Of a stretch of DNA of 64,000 nucleotides, positions 58,401-64,000 are shown one piece after another (the stretch's first letter is position 1; every line of letters starts with the position of its first letter). Under the pieces are notes generated by a model, which did no database searches, was not told the DNA's origin, and was given only the letters and a program-made list of their open reading frames with translations. The DNA is from Haliotis asinina (lineage: Eukaryota > Mollusca > Gastropoda > Lepetellida > Haliotidae): assembly GCF_037392515.1 (NCBI RefSeq), contig NC_090291.1, positions 2,506,501 to 2,570,500 of the forward strand, written 5' to 3'. The position numbers and the translations under genes were made by a program.

Positions 58401-61400
58401 TGGCAAGCACGTCTTCCTAAGAGATCAGGCAGCCGTTGATTCGCCTTTCTCTGGAATAGCTACCTCATGTATCAGTGAATATACAGGAATAGAAGTGATG
58501 TGATCTCCCGTCCCACGCAATCGTTTTGTATCCCAAAAATTCACTTTTACTTGAAGCATCTTGTGAGTCAGATGTTTATTGTTTTGCTAGAAGAAAATAT
58601 ATTTACGTCACCAACCTGGCTACCTCATGTTTCTCACCTTGTGGGGTTGGGGAGGTTGTGTGTATTCCCAGCGTTGTTAGTATCGCTTCGCTTGGCTTAT
58701 GTGGTGCTTGTAGTCTCTTATGTCTTTTTCGACATAATGTCCTTGCTTGCTTGTGTGTTTGCTGTTTTATACTCTTGTTCATGTTGGTTTTCACGCTCTT
58801 CTCAGTACAATGAGGGCAACCATTTTGGGTGTTTACTCTCAACTGTTTTTCCTGCTTGAGCGTGCCCATTTCTTCTGCAGGGTGTTTTCCATTTTTTCTG
58901 TAGTTTTTTTTATTCTATTGGTGTTTATGTATTATTTACATTTGACGTTTTCTGTGTGTTATGTATGATACCACATTTCTGTTGTATCTGCAAAGTGCAA
59001 AAATCTGCAAATCTCTGCCTCGGACACTGGACAATCGCTCCTCTCTATTGACAGCTCAGTCGTCTAGTCAAGGTTCTACCCCTATGCCACCTGAACCTCC
59101 TCGGATGCCTTCGTCCATGTATCTCACTCAGATATATTTTTTCATCCGGAGGCACAGAAGTTACTCTGGACGCTCCTCTTGCTTTCAGTAGTGGTTTCTC
59201 AACACAGGGCTGTTCCAACGCTGATGCCCGTGCCGACTTCTGCTTCATTTACTATGCTGCCATTGCAGACGCCTCTGGATCCCCACTCTGACGCTATTTA
59301 GCAGCTGCTTAGACCATCGCCAATGCCGATGCCTCTGCCTCTGTTTGCAGAATACAGAATCCATAGGTAGGCACCTACCTCTACGGTCACTCATGAAGAA
59401 GATTTACAGTGGTAATTATTGGAGGAGCATTCCTGGCACCTGTAGGTTGAGTGCTCATGTTGATCTTGAAGATGTCAATCTGGCTAACCCAGGTCTTTTT
59501 GCCTGGTAGATATAGGTCTGCGGGTCATCAAGTTTCCACAAGATCACTCTATGACGATAAGTGGATGTCTTTTGAGAAGTTTTGTACACTGAAGTCCAAG
59601 GACCCAATGTCAGCTTCTCCTCAGTTCATCGCAGAGTTCCTCCTTTTCCTTATGTAGTCCCGGCATCTCAAGGGCAGCACTGTAGGGACTTATTTGTCAG
59701 CTCTTAACTCAATTTTGGCAGTCAAGTGCGAGAAGCAGATATCAAAGATGTCAGAGCTTACAGCAGTGCTCAAAGCATTCAAGCTGGAGTATCAGAAGGT
59801 CAAGTTTCATCCTCCTGCTTGGGACCTTAACATTGTCCTTGAGCATATGCAGGATCTTCTTTATGAACCTTTGGACACTGCTTCTTTTGAGAATGTTTCC
59901 AGAAAGATAACTTTTCTCCTGACACTGGCCACGGTGGCTAGAGTTACCAAAATCCATGCATTGGATGTCACCAGGGTGCATTTTGAGCAGTCCCGGCGTA
60001 GTCTTTTTAACTTGGGACTTCTTGGGGATTTCGTGGCGAAGAGTCAACTGCTGGTCTCTATCTCTCCATTGTCTTCCATCTTACAATGATGAGGAACCAC
60101 TGCTTTGTCCTGTGCAGGCTCTTAGGATGTATATTGCCAAGTTACCACCCATGAGGAAGTCTCAAAAGAGATTATTCCTCACGTTTTCCATACTATATCA
60201 CTTTGGCAATACGACCGCTTACCTTAGCCACTTACAATGCACAAGATCTTCCTCATCCTTCAGCCAGTAATCCTCACAAGATTAGGGCCAACGCCTGACC
60301 ATGGCTCTCCACAAGAATTGAACTGTTCCGGCTATCATGGGGAGGTGTCTGTCGAAATCCTCTACGGTCTTCACCAGTCACTATCCGTGGGATCCAGTGG
60401 TTGAGGAGGTGGAGGGTCTTCAATCTTTTGGTCCCTTGGTGGTTGCCCAGCATCTCACCCGACCTTCCACCTATTAGGTAACTACTTCTCCTTACCTTCT
60501 GGTCTTAAGGATAATTCATAAGTGGGGCGTGTTTGTTTTCCATTGGGTTTCCATGGGTTACTATCTGTCTCTTGTTCCAAGTGTTACCTGTGACAATCCG
60601 CCGTTTCACTTAGTCGAATTCCCTTTGGCATGTGGTCTTGTTGTTGGTCATCTGGAGCCCAACACTGCCGTCCAACTGTTGAATCCATACGCATTAGAGG
60701 TATGGTAAGCTAAGTTAAAATTTTATTAAAATCTAAATATTTTAGATATTTAAATACTTACTTTATCAATGAGCTGTAACTCCATGCCAGCACTGGATGC
60801 TCCTCCCCTCTCTGGGCTCTTTGGACCTGTTCATTGAAAGTGCATTTTTGGGATAGAGGAGATCATGTCACTCACATTCCTGTACATTCGTTGATACATA
60901 AGGTAGCCATTCCAGAGAATGGTGAATCAACGACTGTATGATGTCTTTTATGCGGAGCTTGAGGTAATATGTATAATACCTATGGTAAGGTAAGTATGTA
61001 AATATCTGAAATATTTAGATTTCAGTAAAAGTTTAAAAGTATGTTTAGAGTTTTAAATCTGTCATTATTCACATTATTCCTATTACTTAGCTAGTAAGTT
61101 CTGCATTATATTGTGGGTCTCATAGAATATTGTATTGCTCAATTGTTTCACCCTCTCATACTTTCCCTCAATCACTTACTCTTTTGCTCACTCACCCAAC
61201 TCCCACTCAGTCACTCACTCACTCACTCACTCACTCACTGTTTCAGATGACAACAACTGGAATCCCATCGAGTGGGATCGCGCAGCTGAGGAGCTGACAT
61301 GGGAAAGGGTAGGCCGGGTTCCATCTTTGCCATCTCTTTGGTCAATAATTCTGCATAATTGCCCTATATCTTCTGAAAATGATCAACTTCCCTCTTCATT

Positions 61401-64000
61401 TTAAAGTTTTGTCTTTCTAAAGGTGACTTATGTTTGACTGGTAAAAGGTCCATAGAAAAGGAAATGTTTAAGGTGCTCAGATTTAACTTGACACAGAAGC
61501 CGATGTTTAGCTGCAGCCTTGAAATTCTTTTGAATTTAGAAAATGTTCTCTTTAATAATATCCCGTTCTTTCTTCTTTTGCCATAGTTTAGAATCCTAGC
61601 TAATCCATGGTTAGTGATTTGCCAGTTCTTTGTTTCAGTTACTTGGTCTTGATGGGTCCCTAGTGTTCCTGGTAAGTGGATGAAACTAGTCAGGTGATCA
61701 GGCAGTAGTCTGTTAGTTCAGTCTTGCTAGTCACATGTGTGCTAGAGAGACTATTGTTATATTTGTAGAAAAAAGATTATTGATATAAAAATATTTCGAG
61801 GAAAGCTGTTAAAATGGTTAGTGTCAAAGCTTCATTTATATGTATGGATAAGTGTTATGGATGAACAACTTCTTTATTCAGATAATGCGATGTTTTGTCA
61901 CAGATTCTTGTATCGTTGTCAAGAATCTGTGTTGAAACATCGCATCATCTGAATAAAGAAGTTGTTCATCCATGAAGCTTGTCCATTTATTACTCCCCAA
62001 CTTGTAAATTCAAATAAATTTTCAGTTATATGATGGTATGAGTGAGAGAAAGAGGGAGAGAGAAAGTAGGTGAGTGAGAGAATGGGTGAGTGAGCGAGAG
62101 AGGGAGCGATAGGGGGAGGGAGAGAGAGAGAGACTGAGCGAGAGAGAGGGAGGGAGAGAGTGGGTGAGTGACAGTGAGTAACATTGTACATTCTTCAATT
62201 TTACAACAAAAATGTCTTTGTTGCAGGAACATGTGTTCTGGGTAGTCTCACTCAACACACTGTTTATTCTTGTCTTTGGTGAGTACATGCTTGTTGAAGA
62301 TCAATACTGCTACAAGAACACTGATGGCTGTTACACAGAACTCCATAAATACTGTAATCATGAAACTGGATAAGATATTGTTGCCTTTATATTACTGCCT
62401 CACATATAACACCCCATGATTGAGAATTGTTGAAGTTACGCCAAATGTCAGACTGTGTCCTTTCGTTTCAGCTTTCTGTCCATATCATATTGGACATTTT
62501 ACTGTGGTTGGATTGAAAGCAGAGGATGCTGTAAGTATACCTCAGTTAGACATAAATGTGGTTACAGGCATATGGGAGCTGTTGGGTCCTGGGTCTAGAT
62601 TTTTTAAGCTCTCATAGAGCTAAGAAAGTGAAATACATTAGTATTAAGCTAAGGGAGACTGGAAAATGTACTCTGTGGTTGTTAAAGAGTCCACTTGACT
62701 TGCTGAAGACCCAGTTTCACTACATAGGTATGATGTTGGGTGCTCCTTGCTGTCATATGGCTGGAATGTTGCTGAAAGCCCTGTTATACCAACACACTCA
62801 CTAACTCCCATTGCAACTAACAGATATGGATGGGCATATCCGTAAGGTTTGTTATTGTCAAATGTCTTGAAAGACTTGTGTTCATCATTAGGTTCTTAGA
62901 TACGCACGATCAGCCATCCATAAAATCTACCATCCCAAAACTTCACATATAATCATATCTCTCCTGTTTATGAACAGCCAAGGGAGGTAACTCTGTATTA
63001 CACTTCTAGTTACAAGTTGGCCTCTTCATCCCTTGATATTTTATTAAGAGTTTTTTTAGTCGTTTAGTTCCACCAACAATGACTACAATGGTAATTCTCT
63101 TCCGTAATGTGAATAGTGTCAGTGGATTTGTGCAGGTAGTGTGTGGACTGTATCCGTTGTTCCATTGCATGCTGTTCAGTCCAATGTTTGCTGACCATGG
63201 CACTAAATACACACTTTATCACTTTTCCAGATTATGTCGTCCCACTTTGAAGGTTTGCTGACGACATTAACTGGCTATGTGGTGATCGCACTCTCCTTGT
63301 TGGCGCTATATGTCATGTGTTCTGTTGCCAGGCTAAAAAAGTAAGTTTCACGTCACATTCCTGCAAGACAATGGTTGTTGTTATCCATAAATTTGTCTTT
63401 ATTGTGTTCATCCAGCATGGGATGTCATCTGATCTTTGTGTACTGCTAGCGAGAACTAGGATATGAATTTAATGAGATTTATCAAAAATATTTCTTGGTT
63501 TTATTTCTTCATGATGGCCATATATGGCTTGTTTCTTGACAATAGTCAACAAAGTCATGAATTGTTAAAACTGTATTAAGGGATATCTAGTACAGTTGAT
63601 AAATCTTTATAGGATGTAAAGTCTTCTTATTGTTTCAGTTTAGATAGGAATTTAGAGAAGGTTCAAAATAAAAACCTTGAAACTAATAACAAATGCATGG
63701 GACTTGGATTTTGGCACGGTGATTTGGCATTGTGTTCATTATATCAGTCTGCAGATGCTCCAGACCTTGTAGTTAATAGTTGTTGGAGTGCAGCATAAAA
63801 TAATGTTAAGTCAAACCCACATGTGTGTGTAGACTCATTCTGACACTGTTTTACATGTGGCTGTAGACTCATTCTGACACTGTTTTACATGTGTCCAGGT
63901 TCCGCCGTGTGTTAGGCCTGTGTTATGTGGTGGTGAAGGTGAAGTTGCTGGTTGTCGTGGAGATAGGGGTATTTCCACTTATCTGTGGCTGGTGGCTGGA
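49476..64000 (+). CDS. MARCHF6: MARCHF6 (MARCH6, Doa10 homologue), E3 ubiquitin ligase of the ER membrane, 5' part
   Basis: Thirteen coding exons join in phase: 49476-49500, 51191-51287, 54091-54164, 54548-54691, 55063-55135, 56684-56837, 57681-57843, 61247-61308, 61639-61671, 62227-62278, 62472-62530, 63231-63340 and 63899-64000 (cut by the window). They give 382 residues. Residues 11-57 form the RING-CH zinc finger (CRVC, CVC, H38, C41, CELC). The nearly invariant [40 protein letters not shown] and [20 protein letters not shown] are membrane segments, and [13 protein letters not shown] is the conserved cytosolic block. The match to human MARCHF6 is close along the whole length. The family ubiquitinates ER and sterol-pathway proteins for degradation. 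The linker of exons 6-7 is Gly/Asn/Asp-rich and species-specific. The start is the only ATG giving the short acidic N-terminus before DICRVC. Confidence 0.95.
50702..50822 (+). mobile_element. SINE family 2, 3' half
   Basis: ACGTAGATCGATGTTCACTT, GATCAGTGGATTGCCTGGCC, CAGCTGGAATATTGATGAGT and a diverged tail. It lies in MARCHF6 intron 1. Confidence 0.8.
51375..53386. mobile_element. 2.0-kb inverted-terminus DNA transposon, non-autonomous
   Basis: The left end TTTAAAGGGGCACTGATGC plus GGAGC and the reverse-complemented right end TTTAAAGGGGCACTGATGC plus TGAGC agree over the first 19 bases. GGGG (51,381) to CCCC (53,380) is exactly 2,000 bp. TTTAAA on both sides is either part of the termini or the target duplication. 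The AT-rich core has no frame over 67 codons, so no transposase is encoded. It lies in MARCHF6 intron 2. The superfamily is undecided. Confidence 0.8.
55131..56350 (+). repeat. 22-bp minisatellite abutting the exon 5 donor of MARCHF6, about 50 copies
   Basis: The unit is TCTCACTCACCAGTACTACA plus GA. The array starts within the donor itself: exon 5 ends TCAAC, the intron begins GTAAGTCTCACTCTCCAGTG, and the repeat continues without a gap. Many units contain CACCAG or CTACAG, which resemble weak 3' splice sites. Confidence 0.93.
56811..57590 (+). repeat. 42/47-bp minisatellite built from the exon 6/intron 6 junction of MARCHF6, about 17 copies
   Basis: Exon 6 ends GACAATCAACCTGGGGGAGG then ACAGAGG, with donor GTAGGT at 56,838. 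The same exonic bases plus GTAGGTGGATACTGGGGTGT repeat onward. A 47-base unit (with AATCAACCTGGGGGAGGAC) and a 42-base unit (with AGTCAGGTGGGGAC) partly alternate. Most units keep a GT after CAGAGG. Donor 2 (56,880) is 42 bases on and in frame. Confidence 0.93.
58178..58430 (-). mobile_element. SINE family 2, best preserved copy
   Basis: The plus strand starts GAGTGAGTGAGTGGTTTAGT, then CACTCAGCAATATTCCAGCC, CGGCGGTCTGTAAATAATCG, AGACAATCCAGTGATCAACA, GAGCATCGATCTGCGCAATT and AAGCATAGTCGCCTTTTATG. It lies antisense in MARCHF6 intron 7. Confidence 0.9.
58980..61035 (+). mobile_element. Tyrosine-recombinase retroelement fossil (DIRS/Ngaro-like)
   Basis: A recombinase-like region at about 59,500-60,460 shows features of the DIRS-type integrase ([57 protein letters not shown]). 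It is preceded by a Pro/Ser-rich region that may be gag-derived. Near its 3' end two inverted ~50-bp AT-rich arms (about 60,713-60,765 and 60,982-61,035) fit the inverted repeats of this class. No reverse transcriptase was seen. The copy is broken by several changes and looks moderately old. It lies in MARCHF6 intron 7, in the gene's sense orientation. A Crypton-like DNA element is an alternative. Confidence 0.65.
61200..61240. repeat. (TCAC)n microsatellite in the pyrimidine tract of MARCHF6 exon 8
   Basis: About eight TCAC units run up to TGTTTCAG, the 3' splice site at 61,246. Confidence 0.9.
61859..61973. repeat. Near-perfect palindrome, 52-bp arms, in MARCHF6 intron 9
   Basis: The arms begin GGATGAACAACTTCTTTATT and, reversed, end AATAAAGAAGTTGTTCATCC. 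Only about four mismatches occur over 52 bp, around a loop of about nine bases (TATCGTTGT). A related single arm (GGATAGACAACTTCTTTATT) lies at 45,366 in the WD40 gene. It is probably a foldback mobile element. Confidence 0.92.
62690..62805 (+). mobile_element. SINE family 1, diverged body and tail
   Basis: GAAGACCCAGTTTCACTACA, CATATGGCTGGAATGTTGCT and CACACTCACTAACTC keep the SINE order. It lies in MARCHF6 intron 11. Confidence 0.6.
63829..63896 (+). repeat. 34-bp tandem duplication abutting the 3' splice site of MARCHF6 exon 13
   Basis: GTAGACTCATTCTGACACTG plus TTTTACATGTG occurs twice, at 63,829 and 63,863. The second copy runs into GTGTCCAG, the acceptor ending 63,898. Confidence 0.93.

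Noticed and set aside
58500-58970. Hydrophobic frames of 88-119 codons before the DIRS-like fossil
   Set aside because: Overlapping frames on both strands without a recognisable domain. They may be element sequence but I could not assign them.

Overview
The window is eukaryotic, intron-rich and dense in repeats. It most likely comes from a gastropod mollusc of the abalone genus Haliotis. I infer this from two interspersed families I recognise from abalone DNA: a tRNA-headed SINE, and a second family that ends in the same GGCGTAAAACTAAACTCACTC tail. The spliced genes are close to animal orthologues. There are no rRNA genes, no convincing functional tRNA genes, no CRISPR arrays and no bacterial signals.

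Layout. Positions 1-33,000 hold no gene I can support. They are a patchwork of SINEs, decayed Tc1/mariner transposase pieces, inverted-repeat elements and many minisatellites, including 44/24-bp units at 4.2-5.4 kb, 13-, 51- and 28-bp units at 15.5-18.4 kb, a 12/39-bp family at 24.9-25.6 kb and a 27-bp unit at 27.5-27.8 kb. Positions 33,343-35,127 hold an uninterrupted coding exon for an ankyrin-repeat protein ending in a SOCS box, a probable Cullin-5 ubiquitin-ligase adaptor. Positions 35.1-39.6 kb hold its 3' flank and a 48-bp minisatellite split by a foldback element. Positions 39,842-49,138 (minus) hold an eleven-exon gene for a 400-residue seven-bladed WD40 protein, probably WDR88-like. 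Positions 49,476-64,000 (plus, cut by the window end) hold the first thirteen coding exons of MARCHF6, the ER-membrane RING-CH ubiquitin ligase (Doa10 family). These two genes are head to head, with 337 bp between their ATGs and an ETS-type CCGGAAGT site in the gap.

Two of the three genes are ubiquitin-ligase components. The ASB-like protein would act in a Cullin-5 complex, and MARCHF6 acts in ER-associated degradation. No functional link between them follows from position alone.

The most unusual observation is that three minisatellites in the divergent WD40/MARCHF6 pair start exactly at 5' splice sites. In two of them (WD40 exon 6 and MARCHF6 exon 6) the repeated unit contains the last 23-27 exonic bases plus the start of the intron, so the exon-intron junction with its GT donor has been multiplied about 34 and 17 times. 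In MARCHF6 the second donor copy would extend the exon in frame by 14 codons. MARCHF6 introns also carry a 2.0-kb inverted-repeat transposon, a decayed tyrosine-recombinase retroelement fossil and a near-perfect 52-bp-arm palindrome.
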